From NCBI RefSeq assembly GCF_021462225.1, contig NC_061795.1, forward strand, positions 49,089,380 to 49,153,379: 64,000 nucleotides of DNA. The letters run 5' to 3'. Numbering within the stretch: the first letter of the stretch is position 1; each line of letters opens with the position of its first letter. Below are positions 23,200 through 34,126 of this stretch, piece after piece. Made by a program: the position numbers and the translations under genes. This DNA is from Girardinichthys multiradiatus. Its lineage: Eukaryota; Chordata; Actinopteri; Cyprinodontiformes; Goodeidae. The notes beneath the pieces were generated by a model. That model made no database searches. It was not told the DNA's origin and was given only the letters and a program-made list of their open reading frames with translations.

Positions 23200-25328
23200 T
23201 GTATATCTTACTGCACTATATTTAATGTTAGTCAGCGGTAGGATAATTCTATTATTAGACTCATTTCGCCAGCAAATAAATTTATACATAAGCTTCCTTA
23301 AAACAGCCATCAAAAGAGCTGACATTAGCAGACACAAACAGTTCACTGGCACTGCTCCATCGGGCTTCTTTAACAAAAGTCTTAATGCATCATTATAAGC
23401 CACCTTCAATCTCTGGAGGCTGGCTGTTTTATAATTGCACCACAAGTGTGCCGTATACAGTGATGTACAATATGATGTAAACAATTTCAGTTTAACTTCA
23501 TCAGAGCAATGTCCACATTTCCGATCTAGAACATTAGCTTGAGCATATAAAATTCCAACCTGATGGTAAATGTCCTCATTATCTGATAGATGGTCTGTCT
23601 GCACATGACCTAGATATTTTACTTCATTTGAGATGTTCAGTAAGATCCCAGACAACTTGAAATCAGGGAAAACCCAATATTTGTCTTCTTTAGTGCGACA
23701 TATCAGAATTACACTTTTTGATGGATTTAAATTTAACATCATGAAGTTCACCGTATACCGAATACACATTAAGCAGCTTCTGAAGACCAGCTGAACTAGG
23801 ACTAAAAACCACTAAGTCATCAGCATACATCAAGTGGTTTGCAACTGTGTTTCCAACCACACAGCAAGTTTTACACAGATTTAACTGCTTCGAAAGGTCA
23901 TTCATATAAAAATCGAAAAATACAGGGGAGAGGATGTCTCCCTGTCTGACTCCATTACTGACCCGGGAGGGTGCAGACACACAGTTGTCCCACTTGACCC
24001 GCATGGTTTGATTGGCATATCTGTAGATATTACTATATTTTCAAATCTTGGCAACATAATTAGTTCAAACATTTTAGACAGTGTACTTGCGAGGGCAATG
24101 GGTCTATAATTATCAGAGCTGCCAACTTTTCCTGTGTTGTCTTTGATCACAGTAGATAGAAGCACCTTCATCAAAGAGTCAGGAATAAAGCCATGCACAA
24201 TAAAACCAGTGAAGCACTAGGCAAGAAGAGGATCTAACCTTCAACTTGAAAATTTGAGATGTTCAGCAGAAATAAGATCCATTCCTGTAGATTTATTGGC
24301 AGAGAGTCTTTTGATTGCATGATAAACCTCATGAGTTCTGATAGCTTCTACAAAATTAACATTGTCAACCTGGTAGGGTTCACTCTGAACACAGGTTAAT
24401 AGCTTGCTATAATGCTGTTGCCAATGATCTACAATCAGATTCTCCCCAGAGACACCATCTACTGCGCAAGGAAGAGAAGGTTTAATATTATTAATAGTTT
24501 TTACCTCTTTCCAAACCTTACCTACCAACTTATTTGCCAAGGAATCTGCCCTCATGGTTTCCTCATTCTTTCTAATGAATCAGATAGCACATTTATATTT
24601 TGCATTTGGCAACTTTTTCAACTTGTTCAAATATAGGACCCTGTTTAGGTTTACCTGCTAGAGCCCAAGAAGTAGTAGCTTTGCGGGCATGATGTTGAGA
24701 CACATATGTGTTCCAACCGGCCTAATTTTAATCATGGTATTATGGTAAAATAATCCGGATATATCATTATTTGCTGAATATTAGAGCAATTACAGTCCGT
24801 GCATATAACTGGATCTCTTGGTAATGCAATGTTACATAACAATTCATCAGTGTAGGCACAATAACGAGCTAGGTTTTCAACAAAGAGAGAAGGCCAGTCT
24901 ATGTGGGTCTAATTTTGGGTACTAGACACATTTACAGTTGCAGGTATATGATAAAATCTAGTTGAAACCTCTAAAGGAATGTGATCAACAATGGACACAT
25001 TGTACAAAATATTAATGTATACCAAAGCAGCAGGAGCATCTGCTGTGGTAATACAATGGTTCAGCCAGGACCTAGTATGCCAAGCTTTACTTATATACGT
25101 ATAACTTGCAGCTGGCAAAAGGTCTCTACTTGATAGTATTAAATTAGAATCTGTGCAAAAACGATTAAGATGTTTTGGAAACACTGAGCTTATATCCGAT
25201 ATGTCCGTGTTCATGTCACCCATCACAAAGACACTATTCACACTCTCACTTTGCATAAAGGAACTAATAAAAGCAAGCTTACTAAGATATGCTTCTTCAT
25301 TATGAAGACATTCAAAGGGAGCATACAC
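23200..25328 (-). pseudogene. LINE ORF2 remains: endonuclease and reverse transcriptase
   Basis: Minus-strand order: 25,328-24,909 holds an endonuclease part with SVFVMGDMNTDIS (GDxN motif) and SIVDHIPLE (the D-H catalytic pair). After a gap, 24,555-24,241 has KSTGMDLISAEHLKF, the start of the RT. 24,198 onward has GSSDNYRPIALASTLSKMFE (fingers/motif 1). 24,004-23,690 has GVRQGDILSPVFFDFYMNDL (motif B) and HLMYADDLVVFSPS (motif C, the YADD catalytic pair). 23,769-23,191 has LNPSKSVILI and SYCTSLYTAHLWCNYK, the post-RT region. Frameshifts and stops separate the parts. Confidence 0.85.
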
Positions 25329-25339
25329 AATTAGAATAA

Positions 25340-26392
25340 TTAATTCTTTGTCATTCCCTCAGGCCAGAGCTCGGGGTTATACATGACAGCCACATCACTA
25401 CATTCAGCTGACACTTTAAATGAGGCATACCTGCTATTAACAGTATTGATTCTGTGGCATGTTACATCGTGCCCAAGTTTGGCTTTGCGGTAAGCACAAA
25501 GCGTTTCCGCTTCTAAGTCAGGTGAGAATTTTGAGGCAAAGACAGTCACCAGTTTAGTCTTCACAATCTTAATGTTCCTTGCGGCTCCAGTACCAACAAT
25601 AGTTTGTCCTGCTTTTCGACGACCCAGAGAGAATCCAGAGCGAGGTGCCGACTTAGCAACTGCAGGCTCTTCGGGCTGTCGAGGATGCCGTTTCACCACC
25701 TGGCTTCACTTTGGAGATCCGGTGATAGTTCCTCCGGTACAGATCAATGTTGCATCTACCTTCGAAGCCGAGAGCAGTTGCCCCTCCGGTCCCTGAAGAC
25801 AGTGTCCCATGTCCCGGGCAGCGTTCAGGTCAATGTCCGCAGTGCCATTCTCCCTCGCTGGTGCCGAGCCACCAGCGGATGCTTGATCAATGCGCTGTTC
25901 CAGGGCAGACATCCGGCTTCGCAGGTCCACCGTAACATCGTGTAGGCCTTCACTGACCTTAGCCTGACATTGAAGTGTCTGCTTCATGGCAGAAACTGCA
26001 ACATGGAGCTGTTCCATTTTACTTAGCAGTCTGCAGACATCCATGCTAGTCACTGGTGGCAACTAATCTAAGTAATGAGACGCGAATCTGGCAGGCCTTC
26101 ACATTATTGACATATTTTTGTGCTCCTTTATGCGAGATGTTACGCTGAGTAGAGGAACAAAGCTTATACAGCGTCTTCTTCGACGTTTCTATCCAGTCTG
26201 AGTCAAAAGTGTTGACAGCCAACATTACAATCTCGTACTGGCTTAGAGTCTTTATAGTTTAATTGAGAGGAAGTGTAAAAATGTATTCTCCACAATAGTT
26301 TTACCTTCAATAGTTTTATATATGCAAGGTTTTAAGCGAGCTCTAGCAGATACAATAGATCCGGAAGAGCGTGCTGCAGCCACATCCGCCAT
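25340..26392 (-). pseudogene. LINE ORF1-like region, broken
   Basis: An ATG at 26,392 opens MADVAAARSSGSIVSARARL. The frame is interrupted within about 50 codons, and the readable sequence returns in other frames (YEIVMLAVNTFDSDWIET; TLYKLCSSTQRN). A following frame (26,062-25,706) contains a heptad-like stretch, SKMEQLHVAVSAMKQTL and VTVDLRSRMSALEQRI, suitable for a coiled coil as in ORF1 proteins. Last comes a basic stretch (25,699-25,340). I cannot place these in a named ORF1 domain family. Confidence 0.55.
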
Positions 26393-26439
26393 GACAGTAG
26401 TGAATTCCTCATTTCCTCACAATAAAATTTTTCTGATGG

Positions 26440-26925
26440 TTTTGTCTCAAACAGATGTTCCACAGGGATGAGTTTTATATCCACTTTTATTTTCAGTTTA
26501 TGCAAATGAGGTAAACTATCACACTAAAGGCTTCTCCCTAATAAAATATGCTGATGATATGACTTGCTGCTTGGCTGCAGGATGTATCCAAGCAACAACC
26601 TCAACTACTCTCTGTATGTCCATTATCTCTTCAGTTGGTTTGACAGCAGCTGTTTGACTCCAGTGTTAGTAAACCAAGAAGCAGTGTTTAGGAGGGAGGT
26701 TGGAAAATGAAACTAAAGGGTTTGTGTTTAGGCCACAATTATAAAAGACCAGGAAGTTGATCAGGTTACTAATTTTAAACACCTCGGTACCACTGTGCAT
26801 GGCAGACTTTCCTTCCAATTCCATGCAGATTACACTCATAAGAAGGCAACAGAACAACTTTCTCTGTTGGGAAAATTGAGAAGCTTTAATGCCAGTAGAC
26901 ACATTGTTTACACGTAATTTACTAG
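26440..26925 (+). mobile_element. CR1/Rex-like LINE reverse-transcriptase fragment
   Basis: The plus strand codes for TDVPQG (motif B), a stop where Cys is expected, then LYPLLFSVYANEV, and LIKYADDMTCCLAAG with the YADD catalytic motif (about 26,547-26,560). After frame changes it has DQEVDQVTNF-like DNA and HLGT-type sequence, then blocks resembling the HADY-KKA-QRL--L-KLRSFN region (26,820-26,895). It is an internal fragment with neither end, oriented opposite to the adjoining LINE. Confidence 0.65.
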
Positions 26926-26939
26926 TGTCATAATTTGCT

Positions 26940-27415
26940 TCTTTGTTGGACCCAATGCCAGCACACCAGAAACTGCATTATGTGAAAAAGGAAAAATAGA
27001 CCAACAATAAACTTGCATAACGCAAATACCAGGCTGAACAATAGAAATCAAGGAGCTTAAGTACTGAGGAAACCAGTGGAGCATAATCAGAGGAATGCAG
27101 AACAGCTGTGGAAGAGAGACAGATGGTAGGAGACTAATTAGCACAGAGAACACAAACAGAGTTGAACTAAGAAAAAAAAGGATCTACTGATCAAAAAGGG
27201 GAAAAGCCTAACACTATTATAATAAACACAGAGGAAAGAACACAAAAATAACAAACTATTCACAAAGCAATAATCCTATATGGCAAGACCCTAACAACAA
27301 TAATGAGCAACACAGATAAATTAAATAACTATGGCAAGAATAAAATAGCAATATTATCACCCCAGCAAAAATAAAAACCAAACCACAAACCCCCATAGAT
27401 CATAACAGAGAGGGC
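26940..27415 (-). repeat. T-rich dispersed repeat (A-rich on plus), copy 3
   Basis: It shares AGGAGCTTAAGTACTGAGGA and GAATGCAGAACAGCTGTGG blocks with copy 1 (2,395-2,735) and ends near ATCATAACAG. No ORF. Confidence 0.4.
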
Positions 27416-27624
27416 TCTCTCCTCTATTATAACATGTTGGTATGCTGACCTTTCCATTAAACATTTAATAAATCAGATGATCACTTAGAACAATAAGATT
27501 CATGACTCAAAACAGCTCCAGAAATGACATGTCCGATCCATGCATAAGAAAGTCATTCAGGTCAATAATGATTCTTCTCATCCTCGTCTCTTACTGGTTC
27601 AGTTGGTAACATTTTGCAGGATAC

Positions 27625-28279
27625 TGTCGGAGTTGTGGGAGTTTTCTGTTCACCTGTTTTACCTGCTACTAACCCCATCCAACCTCTAGATGGCACCAGA
27701 CGCACGGTAGGAGCTGAGTCCACAGGTGTTCTCCATCAGCCTCATCAGGAGAGGAGTTTAAGAACCCTAGCTGCCAACACTCCGGTGCCTGTGTGTTAAC
27801 CTGCAGTGGTTACCACCAGTTCCGAGCTTCTGTATCCAGTCTGCTTGTGCAGAAAACCCTGACTCTCTCTTTGCAAGAGAACTTCACGGATTACCTTCTC
27901 AGTTGGCTGCATTCGGGTTTCAAGGCTCCTCAGGCTTCCTGTGAGCGAACCTGTCTCACCCTCCACCGTGCTCCTCTCCAAGATTATCCACCTGGTGCCA
28001 CCTCTACCTCAAGTGCAAGTAAGACAGGATCACCTGGACCATTCACTTACCCAACATGCTCCCGGAGTTTCCATCCATCTTTCTTCTCCTCCCCCCTGGC
28101 GGATATCCAAATCACCCCCAAAATATTTTCTGCCACTTATCATTGATCCCTTCTCCACACAGCGGCGAGTTCCTGGTTCTCCAGCATTCAATTATATTTC
28201 ATAATAAACTTGTTAAATCTTTCCTGTTTCCTGAGTGTATTTCTGCATGTGGGTCAAAGCAGCTAGAAAAACAATGACA
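27625..28279 (+). mobile_element. Solo LTR with 5-bp target-site duplication
   Basis: The 655-bp repeat begins TGTCGGAG and ends AATGACA (TGTC...GACA inverted ends). It is flanked on both sides by the exact direct repeat GATAC (27,620-27,624 and 28,280-28,284). A poly(A) signal AATAAA lies at 28,203-28,208, suitably near the 3' end, which gives the orientation. It has no coding sequence and no neighbouring internal retroelement, so it is a solo LTR. The 5-bp duplication fits Gypsy- or ERV-type LTR elements and does not distinguish them. Confidence 0.8.
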
Positions 28280-28428
28280 GATACTCAAAGTTCCATTAGA
28301 ACAAAAAACTGCAACAAAATATTTTATTTTTTAGCTGTAACATTTTTAAAACAACAAAATGCTGAAATAATGTTTCATTTCACCAAATTTATAAACTGCT
28401 TTTATAGATATTAATACATTCGTATTTA

Positions 28429-29578
28429 CAGGGGTTGGACAATGAAACTGAAACACCTGGTTTTAGACCACAATAATTTATTAGTATGGTGTAGGGTCTC
28501 CTTTTGCAGCCAATACAGCATCAATTCATCTTGGGAATGACATATACAAGTCCTGCACAGTGGTCAGAGCGATTTTAAGCCATTCTTCTTGCAGGATAGT
28601 GGCCAGGTCACTACGTGATACTGGTGGAAGAAAACGTTTCCTGACTCGCTCCTCCAAAACACCCCAAAGTGGCTCAATAATATTTAGATCTGGTGACTGT
28701 GCAGGCCATGGGAGATGTTCAACTTCACTTTCATGTTCATCAAACCAATCTTTCACCAGTCTTGCTGTGTGTATTGGTGCATTGTCATCCTGATACACGG
28801 CACCGCCTTCAGGATACAATGTTTGAACCATTGAATGCACATGGTCATCAAGAATGGTTCGGTAGTCCTTGGCAGTGACGCGTCCATCTAGCACAAGTAT
28901 TGGGCCAAGGGAATGCCATGATATGGCAGCCCAAACCATCACTGATCCACCCCCATGCTTCATTCTGGCATGCAACAGTCTGGGTGGTACGCTTCTTTGG
29001 GGCTTCTCCACACCGTAACTCTCCCGGATGTGGGGAAAACAGTAAAGGTGGACTCATCAGAGAACAATACATGTTTCACATTGTCCACAGCCCAAGATTT
29101 GCGCTCCTTGCACCATTGAAACCGACGTTTGGCATTGGCATGAGTGACCAAAGGTTTGGCTATGGCAGCCCGGCCGTGTATAATGACCCTGTGGAGCTCC
29201 CGACGGACAGTTCTGGTGGAAACAGGAGAGTTGAGGTGTACATTAAATTCTGCCGTGATATGGGCAGCCGTGGTTTTATGTTTTTTGGATACAATCCGGG
29301 TTAGCACCCGAACATCCCTTTCAGACAGCTTCCTCTTGCGTCCACAGTTAATCCTGTTGGATGTGGTTCGTCCTTCTTGATGGTATGCTGACATTACCCT
29401 GGATACTGTGACTCTTGATACATCACAAAGACTTGCTGTCTTGGTCACAGATGTGCCAGCAAGACGTGCGGCAACAATTTGTCCTCTTTTGAACTCTGGT
29501 ATGTCACCCATAATGTTGTGTGTATTTCAATATTTTGAGCAAAACTGTGCTCTTACCCTGCTAATTGAACCTTCACAA
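28429..29578 (-). mobile_element. Tc1/mariner element with 36-residue D-to-E spacing, copy A
   Basis: A TA (28,427-28,428) precedes the terminus CAGGGGTTGGACAATGAAAC. The same terminus starts the related plus-strand element at 47,424. On minus the transposase is followed by this complete 3' arm. The 5' arm is truncated near 29,578, since the outermost roughly 120 bp seen in the other copy are missing. The coding region has a single-base frameshift (see the next entry). Confidence 0.85.
28526..29511 (-). pseudogene. Tc1/mariner transposase (36-residue spacing), one frameshift
   Basis: The start at 29,511 (MGDIPEFKRGQIVAARLAG) gives a helix-turn-helix region (SLCDVSRVTVSRVMSAYHQE), then NVKHVLFSDESTFTVF with the first catalytic Asp. 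That frame ends at 28,960 after CCMPE. The frame continuing to 28,526 holds MKHGGGSVMVWAAISWHSLG, VYQDDNAPIHTARLVKDWF (second Asp) and WPAQSPDLNIIEPLW (Glu). Compared with the other copy (plus 48,135-48,145), one G/C is missing at about 28,966-28,968. Counting from the Asp of DNAPIH to the Glu gives 36 intervening residues, two more than the 34 in the other Tc1 copies here. All catalytic residues are present. Confidence 0.85.
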
Positions 29579-29599
29579 ATGAACTTGTTTTTAGACTAG

Positions 29600-30430
29600 A
29601 ATGTAGCTGTGTAAACCTGAAATATCTGCTCGGTTTATCAAGATTTCGCCTAATTCCACACGTGCTCCGACGTGTTCGGAGACATCCGCTTCTGCTGCCC
29701 TGACACCGGGCTCACAGCCGGCTCGCCTCGCCAGCGCACAGCTGACCAGGGGGTTGAGGTGCGATGAACCCCGAGAAAACAGCTGACTCCCGGCACGTTG
29801 TTTTCAAGCTCCTGCTGGATTTCCCCAATGGATGGAAGTTAAACACGGATATAATTCAGTCAGATGAAATCTAATGTTGATGTTTGGTTCTTTTATTTTT
29901 ATGCTCTACAAATAAACTGATTTAAACGTTGTTCCTAAAGTTAATATGTTAGTGTTTAAATTGTTACATTTTTACAAATAGATTTACAAATAGATTTTTA
30001 TATATTTTTTTATCTATGAACACAAAACTCTAACAATTTAAATGGCTGAATAATGAACAAGATTATAAAACAAGAAAATAAGCCATTAGGGCTCCATTTG
30101 TTCGGCTTCACAGCTCTGTGCTTCACGCATGTTGCTAGGCAACATAAGTTACCCTGAGGTAAAGGCGGGAAACGCAAACCGACATAACACCGGCCGCACC
30201 ATGCTGATCTGGCATGTTTAGCTAATAGCTACAGGTAGCATAAGTGTTACTGTTTGACCATCATTTGTTTACATGACGTTTCTTATAGATGCTCATTTGG
30301 CTTGGTGATTGACATCCGCTAAGCTCATGTAGCTGCACTGCTGCAGCTCAACATGCAGTAAAGGAAGTTTAACCTGATGTGAAACGTAAATCGATCAATC
30401 TGTGTTTGATTAATCTAAGGCTATCCTCAA
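29600..30430. other. CpG-richer unassigned region
   Basis: 29,650-29,820 is noticeably rich in CG dinucleotides for this window (CCGACGTG, CCGGCTCGCCTCG, GAACCCCGAG). It is followed by AT-rich DNA and then a short GC-richer patch with promoter-like motifs (30,120-30,180). No ORF or TE terminus was recognised. It could be a remnant of a host promoter/CpG island or part of an unrecognised element. Confidence 0.35.
30131..30172. promoter_or_regulatory. X-box-like and E2F-like motif pair
   Basis: GTTGCTAGGCAAC (30,131-30,143) is a near-ideal RFX X-box (inverted half-sites GTTGC and GGCAAC). GGCGGGAAA (30,164-30,172) matches the E2F consensus. They are 20 bp apart in a GC-richer patch. No adjacent coding exon could be identified, so function is unproven. 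Confidence 0.35.
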
Positions 30431-30437
30431 GGACCCA

Positions 30438-30670
30438 GATGTGTGACACAAAAACTGAATTTTTTAACTGAAATTTAATTTTAGAACTGAAAGTGAAAGT
30501 AAGCAAACTGAATTTTCAAAACAACGAAATACATTTTCAATGCAAATTAATTCAGTTTCAAACCATTAAATTCAGTTTCAAACCATTAAATTCAGTTTCA
30601 AATTAATGCATTTAATTTCAAATTACACAAATACAGATTCAGTCTCAGAAATTCAAATTCAGTTTCTGAT
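30438..30670. repeat. AT-rich minisatellite-like array
   Basis: A 20-bp unit ATTCAGTTTCAAACCATTAA occurs at 30,550-30,569 and 30,570-30,589. A diverged third copy follows at 30,590, and looser relatives (ACTGAATTTT, TTCAGTTTCTG) extend across about 230 bp. Confidence 0.7.
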
Positions 30671-30888
30671 GGCACAGGTTTCTTCCCATAAAACTGGATC
30701 CACTTAGGTTTCATCATCACTATCTTAGCAGAGCAGAAGACACCTCTTGCAAATGTGTTAACCCTTTCTCATTGGATTGACACATATTTTATCCACCCTT
30801 TTGCAAGATGTCATTCAAGCAGTCCTAATGCCATTCATTTAGCTTTAGTAACCAAACAAAAATCACCTATTCCTAACAACACTGCTCC

Positions 30889-32444
30889 AAAAAATAAAGG
30901 GAACCCTCAAATAACACATCCTAGATCTGAATGAATGAAATATTCTCATTGAATATTTTGTTCTGTATCTGCTGACAACAAAATCCCACAAAAATCATCA
31001 ATAGAAATCAAATTTATGAACCAATGGAGGCCTGGATTTGGAGTCACACACAACATTAAAGTGGAAAAACACACTACAGGCTGATCCAACTTTGATGTAA
31101 TGTCCTTAAAACAAGTCAAAATTAGGCTCAGTATTGTGTGTGGCCTCCACGTGCCTGTATGACCTCCCTACAACTCCTGGGCATGCTCCTGATGAGACGG
31201 CGGATTGTCTCCTGAGGGATCTCCTCCCAGACCTGGACCAAAGCATCCACCAACTCCTGGACAGTCTGTGGTGCAACGTGACGTTAGTGGATGGAGCGAG
31301 ACATGATGTCCCAGATGTGCTCATTCGGATTCAGGTATGGGGAACGGGCGGGCCAGTCCATAGTTTCAATGTCTTCATCTTGCAGGAACTGCTGACACAC
31401 TCCAGCCGCATGAGGTCTAGCATTGTCCTGCATTAGGAGGAACCCAGGACCAACCACACCAGCATATGGTCTCACAAGGGGTCTGAGGATCTCATCTCGA
31501 TACCTAATGGCAGTCAGGCTATCTCTGGCGAGCACATGGCCATACGGCCCTCCAAAGAAATGCCACCCCATACCATTACAGACCCACTACCAAACCGGTC
31601 ATGCTGAAGGATGTTGCAGGCAGCAGATCGCTCTCCACGGTGTCTCCAGACTCTGTCACGTCTGTCACATGTGCTCAGTGTGAACCTGCTTTCATCTGTG
31701 AAGAGCACAGGGCGCCAGTGGTGAATTTGCCAATCCTGGTGTTCTCTGGCAAATGCCAAGCGTCCTGCACGGTGTTGGGCTATGAGCACAACCCCCATTT
31801 GTGGACGTCGGGCCCTCATACCATCCTCATGGAGTCGGTTTCTAACCATTTGTGCAAACACATGCACATTTGTGGCCTGCTAGAGGTCATTTTGCAGGGC
31901 TCTGGCAGTGCTCCTCCTGTTCCTCCTTGCACAAAGGCGGAGGCAGTGGTCCTGCTGCTGGGTTGTTGCCCTCCTACGGCCTCCTCCACGTCTCCTGGTG
32001 TACTGGCCTGTCTCCTGGTAGCGCCTCCAGGCTCTGGACACTACGCTGACAGACACAGCAAACCTTCTTGCCACAGCTGGCATTGATGTGCCATCCTGGA
32101 TGAGTTGCACTACCTGAGCCACTTGTGTAGGTTGTAGTGTCCGTCTCATCCTACCAAGAGTGTGAAAGCACCACCAACATTCAAAAGTGACCAAAACATC
32201 AGCCAGAAAGCATCAGTACTGACAAGTGGTCTGTGGTCCCCACCTGCAGAACCACTCCTTTATTGAGTGTGTCTTGCTAATCACCACAGATTTCCCCCTG
32301 TTGTCTATTTCATTTGCACAACAAGATGTGAAATTGATTGTCAATCAGTGTTGCTTCCTAAGTGGACAGTTTAATTTCACAGAAGTTTGATTTACTTGGA
32401 GTTATATTGTGTTGTTTAAGTGTTCCCTTTTTTTTAGCAGTATA
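30889..32444 (-). mobile_element. Tc1-like transposon with both terminal inverted repeats
   Basis: The left end ACTGCTCCAAAAAATAAAGG and the right end, read inward as TACTGCTAAAAAAAAGGGAA, are imperfect inverted repeats. Both continue into GGGAAC.CT. The flanking TA is visible on the right (about 32,445-32,446); the left flank has mutated. The 1.55-kb element carries a broken transposase on minus (32,194-31,106). It is a distinct Tc1 lineage from the others in the window. Confidence 0.9.
31106..32194 (-). pseudogene. Tc1-like transposase with several inactivating changes
   Basis: Minus-strand pieces: 32,194-31,880 (DNA-binding region [39 protein letters not shown]) ends at a TAG where a Gln codon is expected. 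31,867-31,514 (VRNRLHEDGMRARRPQMGVV; LFTDESRFTL with the first Asp; GSGSVMVWGGISLEG) ends after a frame change. 31,571-31,284 (FLLMQDNARPHAAGV, second Asp; SPYLNPNEHIWD, Glu kept with spacing 34, but SPD has become SPY) ends at a TAA. The final piece runs to ARGGHTQY-like sequence near 31,130. At least two nonsense changes and one frameshift. Confidence 0.85.
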
Positions 32445-32449
32445 TTAGA

Positions 32450-33845
32450 AGCTACCTAGATCAGTCTGAACTCACTGAAGCACTTGTTTGACACTCCTTC
32501 ACACACATCTTCAATCAGCAACCAGTCTGCAGGCTTTAAAATGTACCACGCCTTTACCAGCATGGATGGAGGAGGTCAAAGGCAAACCCAGTATCAATAC
32601 CGGGTATTTCTTATTCTGTGATATTTTATTTTAGTTTACATTACAGTATTTTTGGTGATATTCTTCAGCCAGAGTTTGAAAAAGTCATGGAATCATTACA
32701 GTTTGCATCAAAAGCATTTTTGATTCTGGTTTCAATTCTTTGCAAGAAGGAAACTTTGACACAGCCTATGTAGAAAGATACCAAATGGTCCTGACATGAA
32801 CGCTATGTAATACGCTACAAAGACAGTAATGGTGCACTGAGTGCTGTATTTTGTTGTCCATTGTGCTATGATTGTTTGGAAGAGCTCATATACTTGGTTG
32901 CAAGCTGTGCTGTTTGAAGACAATTTTTGCTTTTCGGTCATATTATAAATGTTTTGGAATGGTTAGAGCCTTTTGCAAACAAAATGTGTCACTTTAACCA
33001 TGAGTACCACTGTTTAGGCCTGTGTGTTAACTATAAGGAAAACATGGAGTTTGAGTTGACTGCTGCATACCAGCAATCAAGAAAAACTGTAATCAGAACA
33101 GCTCCAAAGCACAGTTATGCTGTATTGTTGCTCTTCATCTTAAAAACAGTAGACTAGACTAGTGAATGTATTTGAAAAAGGAAATAACTCAAGTTTTGCG
33201 AAAAACACAAAAATAATTCATTTTCAGAAGCTGACATTTAATCTCTGGTGGACAGTCGTAGCTGAACCATTATCTGAGGTAAAGATTTGCTTCTGTACCT
33301 TTTAATTGACAGATTGAACAAGAATGCAATGTATAGGGCCACATTTCTTTTATTTCCTCATATGTAACCAATGTAAAACACCAATCGCATAAATAATCCC
33401 ATTTCACTTTGAGTACATGTTTGACACTTGTCCAAGCTACAAGTTAAGCTTCTTCTCCTTATGACTGCAGCCACAAAAAGGGCATCAAGTAAGAAAGCTT
33501 TGCAGGGACATATCAGTAAGGCTATGACTAGAGAAAAATACATGAAATTGGAAATTCAGCTAGATTGCAAAATTTACAAAAATATTATAATATAATATAA
33601 TAATAAGTTAAGCTACCAAAACAAACCGTTTTCCTGCAACTTCTGGTAGCTCACTGAAGGTCGAGCCCACAATCTGTCCTACAGCAACAACGTCAGGAAT
33701 AAAGTGTTTGGAGCTACAGGTTTGATCCAATACTTTCTATATGACATCACATATTATCTGAAATACTGTTTTGAATCGGTATTTAGCTTGTAAGTATAGC
33801 AGAACTTTGTCTTTCAGATATGCTAACTTATCTGTAAACACTACA
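32450..33845. other. No gene recognised
   Basis: AT-rich unique-looking DNA. ORFs at 32,732-32,941 (minus) and 32,927-33,157 (plus) show no family resemblance. A short ATAAT-type low-complexity run lies at about 33,580-33,608. Confidence 0.45.
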
Positions 33846-34126
33846 AATACAGGTCCTTCTCAAAATATTAGCATATTGTGAAAAAGTTCATTATTTTCCA
33901 TAATGTAATGATGAAAATTTAACATTCATATATTTTCGATTCATTGCACACTAACTGAAATATTTCAGGTCTTTTATTGTCTTAATATGGATGATTTTGG
34001 CATACAGCTCATGAAAATCCAAAATTCCTATCTCACAAAATTAGCATATTTCATCCGACCAATAAAAGAAAAGTGTTTTTAATACAAAAAACGTCAACCT
34101 TCAAATAATCATATACAGTTATGCAC

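Larger units (their letters stand above)
23200..26392 (-). mobile_element. Second LINE family (ORF1 plus EN-RT ORF2), degenerate
   Basis: A 3.2-kb minus-strand retrotransposon with an ORF1-like region at 26,392-25,340 followed by endonuclease and RT remains to 23,200. It differs in sequence from the 11.8-kb LINE. The 3' end is lost where it meets the Tc1 element at 23,200. The 5' end lies close to 26,400, next to an unrelated plus-strand RT fragment. No target-site duplication can be assessed because the 3' end is missing. Confidence 0.8.

Noticed and set aside
30550..30610. CRISPR-like direct repeats
   Set aside because: The 20-bp units are directly adjacent with no spacers, in eukaryotic DNA; this is a minisatellite.
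31601..32086. 161-codon plus ORF
   Set aside because: Antisense shadow of the minus-strand Tc1 transposase.
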